NCBI GenBank assembly: GCA_934668375.1
Contig: CAKUNF010000003.1
Location: 1-64,000, forward strand
From: an uncultured Parolsenella sp.
GTDB taxonomy: Bacteria; Actinomycetota; Coriobacteriia; Coriobacteriales; Atopobiaceae
Direction: 5' to 3'
DNA: 64,000 bases
Part shown: positions 51,322-60,422 of the stretch, one piece after another
Position numbering within the stretch: the first letter of the stretch is position 1
Layout: every line of letters starts with the position of its first letter
Notes under the pieces: model-generated
What the model was told of the DNA's origin: nothing
What the model saw: the letters and a program-made list of their open reading frames with translations, nothing else
Database searches by the model: none
Made by a program: the position numbers and the translations under genes

Positions 51322-52836
51322 ATGCCCACCATCGCAGAAGACCTCAAGGCACTCGACGCCCTGCAGGCGCACCTGTTTGCCCACCGCCATGCCACGACGT
51401 CCATCATGTTCGCAGGCGAGACCACCGACCCCGCCGAGGCGGCCGGGCCCCGAGCCGAGGCGCTCGCGACGCTCGAGGAGGAGGTGCACGAGCTTCTGTG
51501 CCGCGCCGAGACGGGCGAGCTGCTCGGGCGCTTGGGCAAGGCCACCGAGAGCGGCGAGCTTGACGAGACGCGCGCCGCGCAGGTTCGCGTGCTTGCCCGC
51601 GAGCGCGACGAGCGCGTTGACGTTCCGGCCGCCGTGCAGGCAGACTTCGCACGCCTGTGCTGCGAGGCCCAGAGCGTCTGGACCCGTGCCAAGCGCGAGA
51701 ACGACTGGGCGGGCTTCTCGCCCTACCTCGACCGCATGGTCGCGAGCATGCGAGCCATCGCCGAGATGCGCCGCCCAGGCCAGGACGCCTATGACACGCT
51801 GCTTGACGACTTTGAGCGCGGCACGTCGCGCGCGTTCTACGACGCGTTCTTCTCGCAGGTAAAGGAGTGCGTGGTGCCGCTGGTGGCAGCGATGCGCGAG
51901 CGAGGCTGGCAGCCGAGCCGCGCCTGCATCGAGGGGACGTTTGACCACGACACGCAGATGGCGCTCGCCCGCGACCTGCTCGACCTCGAGGGCCTGCGCG
52001 CGAGCGCCCTCACGCTCTCCGAGACCGAGCACCCCTTCACCGACTCCGTGTGCAGCGCCCATGCCTATATCGCCACGCACGTCTACGAGGACGACGTCAT
52101 CAGCAACGTCTACTCGATGCTGCACGAGGGCGGCCACGCCATGTACGAGCAGAACGTCGACCCAAGCTATGACCGCACGATCCTGAACGGCGGCGTCTCG
52201 AGCGGCGTCCACGAGAGCCAGAGCCGCTTCTTCGAGAACTACGTGGGCCGCAGCGAGGCGTTTGCGCCCGTGCTGCTCGAGGCGCTGCGTCGCCGCTTCC
52301 CGGGACGCTTCGATGGCACCAGCGCCCACGAGCTCTACCTCGCGGTGAACCGCGCCGAGCCAGGCCTCATCCGCACGGAGGCAGACGAGCTCACCTACCC
52401 GCTCCACATCATCATCCGCTACGAGATCGAGCAGATGCTGTTCGACGGCACCGCGACGGCCGCCGACGTCCCCGCACTGTGGAACGAGCGCTACGCGAGC
52501 TACCTTGGCCTCGAGGTGCCGAGCGACACGCTGGGATGCCTGCAGGACGTCCACTGGTCTTGCGGAGACCTCGGCTACTTCCCCACCTACGCGCTCGGCG
52601 GCGCCTACGGCGCGCAGCTGCTCGATGCCATGCGCGCAGACGGCGTGGACTTTGACGGCGCGTGCGCAGACGGCGAGCTCGAGCCCATCCGCGCCTGGCT
52701 GCGCGAGCGTGTCTGGCGCCACGGCCGCGCCATCGACCCGATGCCGCTCATCGAGCGCGCCTGCGGCTCGCCCTTCGACGCGAGCCACTACACGCGCTAC
52801 CTCACCGAGAAGTTCTCGGCCATCTACGACCTGTAA
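51322..52836 (+). CDS. M32 family metallocarboxypeptidase
   Basis: 504 residues from the ATG at 51322, chosen for ACGAGGAGG directly upstream rather than the in-frame ATG at 51301. The zinc motif [11 protein letters not shown] (about residue 270) and the third ligand Glu in [17 protein letters not shown] (about 300) identify the Taq-carboxypeptidase family, which removes C-terminal residues from peptides in the cytoplasm with broad specificity. It is divergent from glmM and upstream of dtd. Confidence 0.93.
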   Translation: MPTIAEDLKALDALQAHLFAHRHATTSIMFAGETTDPAEAAGPRAEALATLEEEVHELLCRAETGELLGRLGKATESGELDETRAAQVRVLARERDERVDVPAAVQADFARLCCEAQSVWTRAKRENDWAGFSPYLDRMVASMRAIAEMRRPGQDAYDTLLDDFERGTSRAFYDAFFSQVKECVVPLVAAMRERGWQPSRACIEGTFDHDTQMALARDLLDLEGLRASALTLSETEHPFTDSVCSAHAYIATHVYEDDVISNVYSMLHEGGHAMYEQNVDPSYDRTILNGGVSSGVHESQSRFFENYVGRSEAFAPVLLEALRRRFPGRFDGTSAHELYLAVNRAEPGLIRTEADELTYPLHIIIRYEIEQMLFDGTATAADVPALWNERYASYLGLEVPSDTLGCLQDVHWSCGDLGYFPTYALGGAYGAQLLDAMRADGVDFDGACADGELEPIRAWLRERVWRHGRAIDPMPLIERACGSPFDASHYTRYLTEKFSAIYDL

Positions 52837-52844
52837 CCACCTGA

Positions 52845-52876
52845 GTGGGACATGGGGACCGTCCCCAATGCCCCAC
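52845..52876 (+). terminator. Hairpin after the M32 gene
   Basis: GTGGGACATGGGGAC-C-GTCCCCAATGCCCCAC is an almost perfect palindrome 9 bases past the stop, lacking a T run. It is a member of the GGGGAC-N-GTCCCC hairpin group. dtd follows 18 bases later, so it may only partly terminate. Confidence 0.6.
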
Positions 52877-52894
52877 GTGCGAATCGGAGGGACG

Positions 52895-53347
52895 ATGAGG
52901 GCACTCATCCAGCGCGTGAGGCACGCGAGCGTCACCGTGGACGGCCAGGTCGTGGGCAGCTGCGGCAAGGGGCTGCTCGTGCTGCTCGGGGTGGGCCAGC
53001 ATGACGACGAGGCCGTGGCCGAGAAGCTCTGGCACAAGATGCGCGACCTGCGCATCTTCGAGGACGAGGCCGGCAAGACGAACCTGTCGCTCGCGGACGT
53101 GGGCGGCGAGGCGCTTGTCGTGAGCCAGTTCACGCTCTACGCCAGCTGCAGGCGCGGGCGCAGGCCCTCGTTCACCGAGGCCGGCGAGCCCACGCGCGCC
53201 AACGAGCTGTACGAGCGCTTCTGCAGGCTCGTCGAGAACGACTTGGGCGAGCAGCACATGGGTCGCGGAATCTTCGGGGCGATGATGGACGTCGAGCTCG
53301 TCAATGACGGGCCGTTCACGATCTGGCTCGACACGGACGAGCTGTAG
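52895..53347 (+). CDS. dtd: D-aminoacyl-tRNA deacylase
   Basis: 150 residues from the ATG at 52895 with CGGAGGG upstream. [18 protein letters not shown] start, the [17 protein letters not shown] segment (SQxT active motif) and the [14 protein letters not shown] end (related to the NxGP motif) are all diagnostic. It removes D-amino acids wrongly attached to tRNA. Confidence 0.96.
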   Translation: MRALIQRVRHASVTVDGQVVGSCGKGLLVLLGVGQHDDEAVAEKLWHKMRDLRIFEDEAGKTNLSLADVGGEALVVSQFTLYASCRRGRRPSFTEAGEPTRANELYERFCRLVENDLGEQHMGRGIFGAMMDVELVNDGPFTIWLDTDEL

Positions 53348-53373
53348 GGCGGGAAGGACATCCCAGACGCTAA

Positions 53374-53449
53374 GCCGAGAAGACACCCGCCGCCCGCTCA
53401 AACAGCTCCGCGTTGCGGAGAACTCGCGTTCGGCTGGCGTCTTCTCGGC
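53374..53449 (+). repeat. Core-conserved palindromic element, copy 3
   Basis: Arms 53375-53392 and 53431-53448 pair at 16 of 18 positions, with one more pair outside. The core reads GCTCAAACAGCTCCGC..GCGGAGAACTC. Against copies 1 and 2 (CTTCGC/GCGAAG), the inner stem is CTCCGC/GCGGAG, a compensatory T-to-C with A-to-G change. It lies 27 bases past dtd in its sense. Confidence 0.9.
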
Positions 53450-53495
53450 CTGCCTGCTGATGGCTCTGGCGCACAGCAATCCTTATTGCGGCACG

Positions 53496-53534
53496 AAAAG
53501 GCCCCGGTGGCGCGCTCGACGCCATCGGGGCCTT
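53496..53534 (-). terminator. Terminator of the RicT/PSP1 gene
   Basis: On the minus strand AAGGCCCCGATGGCG...CGCCACCGGGGCCTT is followed by TTCG, 8 bases past the stop codon. Confidence 0.85.
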
Positions 53535-53541
53535 GGCTTGG

Positions 53542-55161
53542 CTATTCAGATGCGGGGGCATCGGGCTTTGGGGCGTTGCCGCTCCCGCCGTTCCCGCCTC
53601 CGCGATGGCGACGGCGGCGCTTGCGCTTGGGGGCCGCGTCTCCCTCGGCAGCGGGACGACTGTCGTCACCAGTCTGCGGGGCCATGTGCTTGGGCTTCCT
53701 GGGCTGGTCGGAGGCCTGACGCTGATCCTGGGCCTGCGGGCGCTGCTGGCCCTCGGCGGACACGCCGCCCTTGTCGCCCGGGCGGCGGCGACGGCGGCGC
53801 CTCTGCTGGCCCTGTGCCTCGGACGCCTGCTGCTCGCCGGCCTTCTCGGCCTGCGCGGCCGCCGAATTGTGACGGCGCTCGCGACGCGCCTCGGCACGCT
53901 GCTGGGCCTCCGCGGACTGCTCGCCCTCGACATGGTGGCGACGCCTCGAGCGCCTGCCCTCACCCGGGGCGCTCTGCCTCTCGGGCGCGGCCTTTGCCTG
54001 GCCCGGCAGGTTCTCGGCCGCCTCGCCCGAGACCTCGACGGTCTTGTGACGGCGGCGGCGCTTCTGTCCCTGGCTGGCGTCGGCAGACTTCTCGGCAGGC
54101 TGCTGGGCGGCGTCCGGGCGCTGCTGGCCCTTGTTGCCGCCCTTGTTGCGACGACGGCGCCCAGAGCGGCCCTCGCTCACGAAGAGGTCCTCGGAGGCAA
54201 ACGTCTCCTCGGGGATGAGGCCGTTCTTGCGGTCGAGCTCCTCGAGGGCGGCACGCACCTCGGGGCTGTTGAGGCGCTCCATCGTGGAGCGCAGCACCGT
54301 GTCGGGACGGCAGGGGCACCCAAGCTCCTCGCTCTTCTTCTTGGCGGCGTCGCTCGCCTCCATCTCCCCGAGCGGCACGCGGATCTGCTTGCCGTTCTCG
54401 AGGCGCAGGGCAAGCTGCTCCTTGGGCGTGTCGTACTCGACGATCTTTGCCGTGCCAAGCGGCGTCTGGATGACGGCGTTCTTCTTGGGCGCGCGCTGTT
54501 TGAAGTCACGATACGCCTCGAACTCGTAGCGCAGGCAGCACATGAGGCGGCCGCACGCGCCAGAGATCTTGTTCGAGTTGAGCGGAAGGTCCTGCTCCTT
54601 GGCCATGCGGATGGACACGGGCTCAAAGCCGCTGCCAAAGCGCGTGCAGCACAGCTCCTGGCCGCAGTGGCCAAAGCCGCCCATGAGCGCGGCCTCCTCG
54701 CGCACGCCGATCTGGCGCATGTCCACGCGCTCGTGGAGCTCGCGGGAGAGATCGCGCACGAGCTGGCGGAAGTCGATGCGCTCGTCTGCCGAGAAGTAGC
54801 AGACGCACTTCTCGCCGCCAAAGATGTACTCCACGGCGACGGGCTTCATGTCCAGACCGCTCTTGGAGACGAGGCGGCGGAACGTCGGGAACGCACGCTC
54901 GCCCTTCTCGGCAAGCCTGTCGGCAAGGGCGTAGTCGTCCGGCGTGGCGACGCGCAGCACCGGCTTGAGCGCGGCGCCGTCCGTCTTGCGGTTGAGCTCG
55001 GTCTGGTCGACCTCCATGGGGTCGCCCGTGGCCAGGCCCATCTCCGTTCCACGCTCCGTGGAGCAGATGACGTGGTCGCCCTCGACCGCGTCGGAGTTCT
55101 TGGGGTCAAACCACAGATCACGTGTGGCATAGGCAAACTTCACCGGGATGACGGTGGGCAT
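53542..55161 (-). CDS. RicT/PSP1-domain protein with a long basic tail
   Basis: 539 residues from the ATG at 55161 with CAAGGAGG upstream. The first 300 residues are the PSP1/YaaT domain, with cysteine motifs GFGHCGQELCCTRF and GACGRLMCCLRYE that in RicT bind Fe-S clusters. The last 240 residues are a low-complexity Arg/Lys/Gln-rich tail with clusters such as GRRRRNKGGNKG and QRRRRRRR, absent from Bacillus RicT and likely to bind RNA. RicT partners with RNase Y in RNA maturation in Bacillus; that role here is inferred. Its start overlaps holB by 22 bases. Confidence 0.9.
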   Translation of the reverse strand: MPTVIPVKFAYATRDLWFDPKNSDAVEGDHVICSTERGTEMGLATGDPMEVDQTELNRKTDGAALKPVLRVATPDDYALADRLAEKGERAFPTFRRLVSKSGLDMKPVAVEYIFGGEKCVCYFSADERIDFRQLVRDLSRELHERVDMRQIGVREEAALMGGFGHCGQELCCTRFGSGFEPVSIRMAKEQDLPLNSNKISGACGRLMCCLRYEFEAYRDFKQRAPKKNAVIQTPLGTAKIVEYDTPKEQLALRLENGKQIRVPLGEMEASDAAKKKSEELGCPCRPDTVLRSTMERLNSPEVRAALEELDRKNGLIPEETFASEDLFVSEGRSGRRRRNKGGNKGQQRPDAAQQPAEKSADASQGQKRRRRHKTVEVSGEAAENLPGQAKAAPERQSAPGEGRRSRRRHHVEGEQSAEAQQRAEARRERRHNSAAAQAEKAGEQQASEAQGQQRRRRRRRPGDKGGVSAEGQQRPQAQDQRQASDQPRKPKHMAPQTGDDSRPAAEGDAAPKRKRRRRHRGGGNGGSGNAPKPDAPASE

Positions 55162-56288
55162 AGTGCCTCCTTGCAAGAGCACAGCATGACCTCGAGGGCC
55201 AGCTGGGGGGATACGTTATGGGCGAGGTCGTCCGTGGCACGGTCGGTGGCCGCAAGGGCCGCGAGCACGCCCGCAGAGCTCGCGCGCGAGGCGATGCGCT
55301 CGACGACGTCTGCGGCGTCGGCGTTCACGATGGGCTGCTCCACGCCCTCGAGGCGCATGAGGCAGTCACGCAGAAGCGAGTTCGCCGCCGCGAGAAGTTC
55401 CATCATACCCGAACGCTCCTGGGCCGAGAGGGCGCGCTTGTTGCGCTGCTCCACGAGCTTCATGGCCTTGCTTGAGAGGTAGTCGGCACCCTGGGCAGCC
55501 TGCTCGTCCTGGCTGGCACGCACGTCGTCGAGCGGGGCCTTGGCCGCCACGACGAGGTCGCGTGCCGCGCACAGCACGTCCCACGCATCGTCGCGGGCTA
55601 GCGCATCGAGCGAGCGAACCATGAGTCGGCGCGCCTCTCGGCGAGCCGGGCTGCCGAGAAAGCCCACGGCACGCTCCGGCGTTCCCGTGACGGCCAGGGC
55701 GATGCGGGCGGCGGTGTCGTCAGGGTCAACGCCGCAGGCCAGCGCCACGCGACGGGCGGTCTCGCCGGGATTGGAGACGCGAAACGGCACGAGCTGGCAG
55801 CGCGAGACGATCGTGGGCAGTACGGCATCCGCCGTGCGCGCCATGAGGATGAACACGACGCCCTCGGGCGGCTCCTCGATGGTCTTGAGCAGGGCGTTTG
55901 CGGAGGAGTCGCGCAGCGTCTCCACCCGATCGAGGATGTAGACCTTTGCCTGCGCGCGCACGGGGGCAAGCGACACGTCGGCGATGAGCGAGCGCACCTG
56001 CTCGACCACGTAGCCACTCGCGCCCTCCGGTGCGATCCAATGGACGTCCGGATGCGTGCGATGGGCCACGCGAATGCACTCGTCACAGGCATCGCAGCCG
56101 TGCGTGGGGCACACGATGCACTCGGCCAGGGCAAGCGCGGCCTCGGACTGGCCCGAGCCGGGAGCGCCCAGGAAGAGGTAGGCGTGGGAGAGCCTGCCCT
56201 CGCGCACGGCGGCGGCCAGGAAGTCCCTCACGCGCGGCTGTCCCTCGATGCGCCCGAGGGCTGCGGGCATGTCCTCGACGCTAGGCAC
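55140..56288 (-). CDS. holB: DNA polymerase III subunit delta'
   Basis: 382 residues. AAA+ clamp-loader fold with LFLGAPGSGQSEAALALAE in the Walker A position; the lysine is replaced by Gln, so this subunit should not hydrolyse ATP, as for delta' of many bacteria. A zinc module CPTHGCDACDEC follows, and the SRC-like sensor region ISRCQLVPFR is present. It loads the sliding clamp with the other DnaX-complex subunits. The start is a GTG at 56288 overlapping tmk; a Met at 56270 is an alternative. Confidence 0.9.
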   Translation of the reverse strand: MPSVEDMPAALGRIEGQPRVRDFLAAAVREGRLSHAYLFLGAPGSGQSEAALALAECIVCPTHGCDACDECIRVAHRTHPDVHWIAPEGASGYVVEQVRSLIADVSLAPVRAQAKVYILDRVETLRDSSANALLKTIEEPPEGVVFILMARTADAVLPTIVSRCQLVPFRVSNPGETARRVALACGVDPDDTAARIALAVTGTPERAVGFLGSPARREARRLMVRSLDALARDDAWDVLCAARDLVVAAKAPLDDVRASQDEQAAQGADYLSSKAMKLVEQRNKRALSAQERSGMMELLAAANSLLRDCLMRLEGVEQPIVNADAADVVERIASRASSAGVLAALAATDRATDDLAHNVSPQLALEVMLCSCKEALCPPSSR

Positions 56289-56931
56289 GGACGCTCACGT
56301 CCCCAAGGGCACCCGCCTCTGCCAAGGCCTCGTCGATGCGGCACGCAACCTGCGCGGGCTCGCCCGTGGCGTCCACGACGCGCACGCGAGTGGGCTCGGC
56401 CGCGGCAGCTGCCAGGTAGTCCGCACGCACTCGTTGCTGGAACGCCAGGCCCTCCGCCTCGAGACGGTCTACCCCACCCGCAGTGGCACGCGAGAACGCG
56501 ACGGCCGGGTCGATGTCGAGCACGAGCGTGACGTCTGGCATCACGCCGCAGCTGCCAAGCTCGTTGGCAGCACTCACGAGCTCGTCTGACAGGCCGCGCG
56601 CGCCGTGCTGGTAGGCGTGCGTTGAGTCGAGGAAGCGGTCGCACACGACGACGGCGCCGCGCTCGAGCGCGGGCTCGATGACCTCGCGAACGAGCTGCGC
56701 GCGCGAGGCCTCGTACAGGAGCAGCTCGCACTCGTCGGCCATCTCGCCGTTCGCGGGGTCGAGAAGGAGGGCACGAATCTTCTCCGAGATGCTCGTGCCG
56801 CCCGGCTCGCGCAGGGATACGACTTCGCGGCCGCCCTCGCGAAGGCGCTCGGCGAGCATCGCCGCCTGCGTGGACTTGCCCGAGCCGTCAACGCCCTCGA
56901 GCGTTATGAACGCACCGCGAGCCTCACGCAT
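56281..56931 (-). CDS. tmk: Thymidylate kinase
   Basis: 216 residues from the ATG at 56931. P-loop GVDGSGKSTQAAML (about residue 13), DR motif VVCDRFLDSTHAYQ (about 95), and the LID region FQQRVRADYL. It phosphorylates dTMP to dTDP for DNA synthesis. The start overlaps the HAD gene by 8 bases. The order tmk-holB-ricT is also known from Bacillus. Confidence 0.95.
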   Translation of the reverse strand: MREARGAFITLEGVDGSGKSTQAAMLAERLREGGREVVSLREPGGTSISEKIRALLLDPANGEMADECELLLYEASRAQLVREVIEPALERGAVVVCDRFLDSTHAYQHGARGLSDELVSAANELGSCGVMPDVTLVLDIDPAVAFSRATAGGVDRLEAEGLAFQQRVRADYLAAAAAEPTRVRVVDATGEPAQVACRIDEALAEAGALGDVSVRA

Positions 56932-57766
56932 CGAGCATCGCCCTCCTGGCGGCAACGATCTGGTCAATCACCGCAAGGACGCCTCGCTCCTCGTTGCTGG
57001 GTGCCACGTAGTCAGCGTGCTCACGCATCTCGGGGACGGCGTTTGCCATCATGTAGCCAAAGCCCACGGTCTCGAGCATCTCGGCGTCGTTGGGGGCGTC
57101 GCCAAAGGCGGCCATGTCGGCCGTGTCGATGCCCGTGATCTGGGAGACGCGCTCGAGGGCCGTTCCCTTGCTCACGCCCTCGGGGACGATGTCGACCCAC
57201 ATGATGCCGCCACAGCAGTACTGGAAGCTGCCGCCGATGCGCTCGCGATACCCGTCGATCCGCGCAAGGGCATCGTTGTTGGGGAACATCACCGTGAACT
57301 TGTTGGCGGGCACGTCGACCTCCGTGAGGTCATCGACGAACTCGCACTTCGTGTAGAACGTCCTGATGAAATCCTCGTAGGGCCTGGCCTTGGCATCCAC
57401 GTAGCAACCGTCGATGCCACAGATAAAGCCGTAGTCGCCCATCTCGGCCGTGACACGCGCCATGCGGCGGTAGTCCTCGACCGGCAGGTCGGCCTTGTAG
57501 ATGACCTTGCCGTGGTCAACAACGAGCCCGCCGTTGTCTCCCACGACCATGAGCTCATCGAGCAGGTCGCCGAAGTTGTCGCGCAGCGTGTACAGCGGAC
57601 GCCCGCTCGCCACGGCGAACTCGGCGCCAACGCTCTCGAGGGCGGCGATTCTGTCCTCCACGCCCTCGGGAAGCGTGCTGTCATCGAGAAGCAGCGAACC
57701 GTCGAGATCGGTCACGGCAAGCCGCACGCGGCCGAGGTCTGCCGGTTGCGGGCTTACCTCAAACAT
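56924..57766 (-). CDS. Cof-type HAD family phosphatase
   Basis: 280 residues from the ATG at 57766 with GGAGAGGA upstream. HAD motif I VTDLDGSLLL, motif II VASGRP, the Lys motif VSKGTALERV, and motif IV AAFGDAPNDAEML are intact, with a C2 cap between. It probably dephosphorylates a sugar or nucleotide phosphate; the substrate is unknown. It lies between topA (13 bases) and tmk in one operon. Confidence 0.88.
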   Translation of the reverse strand: MFEVSPQPADLGRVRLAVTDLDGSLLLDDSTLPEGVEDRIAALESVGAEFAVASGRPLYTLRDNFGDLLDELMVVGDNGGLVVDHGKVIYKADLPVEDYRRMARVTAEMGDYGFICGIDGCYVDAKARPYEDFIRTFYTKCEFVDDLTEVDVPANKFTVMFPNNDALARIDGYRERIGGSFQYCCGGIMWVDIVPEGVSKGTALERVSQITGIDTADMAAFGDAPNDAEMLETVGFGYMMANAVPEMREHADYVAPSNEERGVLAVIDQIVAARRAMLDA

Positions 57767-57779
57767 CTCTGGTCCTCTC

Positions 57780-60419
57780 CTACTCGCTCGCCTCGCCCGA
57801 GTCCTTCTTGGAGCTCGTGCGCTTGGCGGTCGTCTTCTTGGGCGCCGTGGCCTTCTTGGTCGCGGCCTTCTTGGTCGTGGCCTTCTTGGCCGGCGCGGCC
57901 TTCTTGGTCGTGGCCTTCTTGGCCGGCGTGGCCTTGCCCGAAGCGGCCCTTCCGCGACCACGGGCGGGCGTCTTGCGCTCGTTCGTGGGGCAGTCCATGT
58001 TCACGCACTTCTTCCACGGGCCGCGGGCCGTCTCCACGATGATCATGGGAGCGCCGCACTCCGGGCACGTCTCGTCCGTGGCCGTGAGCTTGCCACGGGC
58101 GGGCAGCGGATAGCTCACGCCGCACTCCTCGTAGTTCGTGCAGCGGATGAAGCGCTTGCCAGAGCGCTCGGACTTGTGCGCGATGAGCTCTCCGTGGCGA
58201 CCCGCCTCGGCGCACGCCTTGCACTCGCCCACCTTGAGGTCAGGCTCGTAGTTCGTGGGGCACTTGGGATTCACGCAGATCTCGTAGGCCTTGGCGCGGA
58301 ACGGCTTGCACTTGATGCGTGGGGCGCCGCACTCGGGGCACACGCCGGCCTCGCCCTCGATGGCCTCGTAGCGCACGCCACTCGGCAGAGGATAGGTGAC
58401 GTCGCAGTCGGGCCAGCCCATGCAGCCCACGAAGCTGCCGCGCGTCTTTGCGCTCGACTTCACCACAAGGTCGCGGCCACACTTGGGGCACGCGCCCACG
58501 CGTGCGTCGGCCGTGACGGCGTCCGCGATGGCCTCGCCCAGGTCATCCTTGTGCTCGATGAGCGCGTCGAGCATGCCGGCAAGCAGCGCGCGGGAGTGGT
58601 AGACCACCTGGTCTCGGGTGTCGGTGCCCTCGGCTACCTTCGTCATGTCCTGCTCGAGCTCGCTCGTCATGTCCGGCGTCGTGATGCGCGGGGCATAGGT
58701 GTGCAGGGCATCGATGATGGCCATGCCAAGCTGGCTTGGCTCAACGGGGTCGTTCTTGAGGTACTTCACCGTGTAGAGACGCTCGATGATGCTCGCGCGC
58801 GTGGACTTCGTGCCGAGACCCCGCTTCTCCATCTCCTGGATGAGCTTGCCCTGGCTGTAGCGCGCGGGCGGCTCGGTCTGCTTCGCGTCGAGCGAAAGGT
58901 CGTGGACGTCGACGACGTCACCCTCGGCCAACGCCGGAAGCTGCTCGTCTCGCTTGAGGCCAAACGGGTAGATGGCACGGAAGCCCGGCACCTTGAGCAC
59001 GTCGCCGGAGGCCACGAACGGCTCGCCCGCCACGTCGATGGCGAGCTTGGTTCCCTCGATGGACGCCGGGTCGGAGAGCGTGGCGAGGAAGCGCCGCGCG
59101 ATAAGGTTGTAGAGCTTCCACTCGGCGGGCTGGAGCTTGGAGGGGTCGCCCACACCCGTGGGGTAGATGGGTGGGTGGTCCGTGTCGAACTGCTTGCCGC
59201 GCGTGGCGTGCAGCTCGGGCGCCGCCGTGAGCTTGGACACGTAGGGAGCGTACTGGGGCACGCCCGCGAGCATCTTCGCCGTGGCGCGCAGGTCAAGCGA
59301 GGGCGGGTAGACCGTGTTGTCCACGCGCGGGTAGGAGATGAGGCCGTCCATGTAGAGGCTCTCGGCCAAGCGCATGGTGCGCGCGGGCGAGAGGCCCTCG
59401 GCGGCCGCGGCGGCCTGCAGGCTCGTCGTGTTGAACGGCGCGGGCGGGCGCTGCGTGCGCGAGCGCTTCGTCACGGACGTCACGGTGCCGGTCGTTGCGC
59501 CCTCAACGTGCGAGAAGGCCTCGTTTGCCTCGGCCTCCACCGAGAAGCGACCCTTTGCGTGGGAGATCTTGAAGCGGGCGTCCTCGTCCGCGCCCTGCTC
59601 GGAGGCGCGGCCGCCTATGACCCAGTAGTCCTCGGGCACGAAGGCGAGGCGCTCGCGCTCGCGCTCAACGACGAGCGCCAGCGTGGGCGTCTGCACGCGG
59701 CCGGCGCTGCGCACGTTGCCAAAGCCGCCAAAGCGCGCCATCGTGAGGTAGCGCGTGAGGGCGGCGCCCCAGATGAGGTCGATGTACTGGCGGCTCTCTC
59801 CGGCGTCCGCGAGGTTTTGGTCGAGGTCGACGAGGTTCGCGAACGCGTGCTCGATCTCTCCGCGGGTGTAGGCGGAGTAGCGCGCGCGGGAGACGGGGAC
59901 GTCTGGGTTCACCTCGAGCACCTGGGCGAGGGCATCGGAGCCGATGAGCTCGCCCTCGCGGTCGAAGTCCGTGCCGATGACGACGGAGTCCGCCTTCTTG
60001 GCGAGGTTCTTGAGCGAGCGGATGATGCCCTTCTCGGCGGGGAGCTTCTCGACGGGCGCCCACACGAGGTAGGGAAGGCTCGGGACCTTCCAGCCCTTGA
60101 TGTCGACGCCGTCCTCGAGGAACGGCTTCTTCTTCTTGAACGGCGGCCGGGGCAGGCCGTCCGGCACGTCGGCCGGAAGGACCTCCCCTTCCTCGGAGAT
60201 GGCGAACCATCCCTGTTTGTCGTTGAACTTGAGCTCCGTCGGGAAGTCGGGTGCCAGGATGTGGCCACGCAGGCCGATGGTCACCCACTCCTCCCCCTCC
60301 CGCGTGAAGCGGTAGACGGGGGTGTCGTAGACCTTGTCCTCCTTGGGCTTGCCGGCCTCAGAGAGCAGGGCCGCGATCTTCTCGGCGGCGTCGTTCTTCT
60401 CGGTGATGACGAGCTTCAT
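57780..60419 (-). CDS. topA: DNA topoisomerase I (type IA)
   Basis: 879 residues. N-terminal TOPRIM (MKLVITEKNDAAEKIAALL, metal site IGTDFDREGELIG), the catalytic Tyr in LISYPRVDNTVYP (about residue 338), four C-terminal C4 zinc modules (CPKCGRDL, CPECGAPR, CKACAEAG and CPECGAPM), and a lysine-rich tail with repeated AKKATTKKA units. It relaxes negative supercoils by single-strand passage. The tail is encoded by a 33-bp unit repeated nearly exactly twice at about 57865-57930. The tail probably binds DNA, as in mycobacterial TopA. Confidence 0.97.
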   Translation of the reverse strand: MKLVITEKNDAAEKIAALLSEAGKPKEDKVYDTPVYRFTREGEEWVTIGLRGHILAPDFPTELKFNDKQGWFAISEEGEVLPADVPDGLPRPPFKKKKPFLEDGVDIKGWKVPSLPYLVWAPVEKLPAEKGIIRSLKNLAKKADSVVIGTDFDREGELIGSDALAQVLEVNPDVPVSRARYSAYTRGEIEHAFANLVDLDQNLADAGESRQYIDLIWGAALTRYLTMARFGGFGNVRSAGRVQTPTLALVVERERERLAFVPEDYWVIGGRASEQGADEDARFKISHAKGRFSVEAEANEAFSHVEGATTGTVTSVTKRSRTQRPPAPFNTTSLQAAAAAEGLSPARTMRLAESLYMDGLISYPRVDNTVYPPSLDLRATAKMLAGVPQYAPYVSKLTAAPELHATRGKQFDTDHPPIYPTGVGDPSKLQPAEWKLYNLIARRFLATLSDPASIEGTKLAIDVAGEPFVASGDVLKVPGFRAIYPFGLKRDEQLPALAEGDVVDVHDLSLDAKQTEPPARYSQGKLIQEMEKRGLGTKSTRASIIERLYTVKYLKNDPVEPSQLGMAIIDALHTYAPRITTPDMTSELEQDMTKVAEGTDTRDQVVYHSRALLAGMLDALIEHKDDLGEAIADAVTADARVGACPKCGRDLVVKSSAKTRGSFVGCMGWPDCDVTYPLPSGVRYEAIEGEAGVCPECGAPRIKCKPFRAKAYEICVNPKCPTNYEPDLKVGECKACAEAGRHGELIAHKSERSGKRFIRCTNYEECGVSYPLPARGKLTATDETCPECGAPMIIVETARGPWKKCVNMDCPTNERKTPARGRGRAASGKATPAKKATTKKAAPAKKATTKKAATKKATAPKKTTAKRTSSKKDSGEASE

Positions 60420-60422
60420 GGG

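Noticed and set aside
55140..56288. Broken Walker A as a sign that holB is a pseudogene
   Set aside because: Loss of the lysine is common in delta' subunits, and the reading frame and other motifs are intact.
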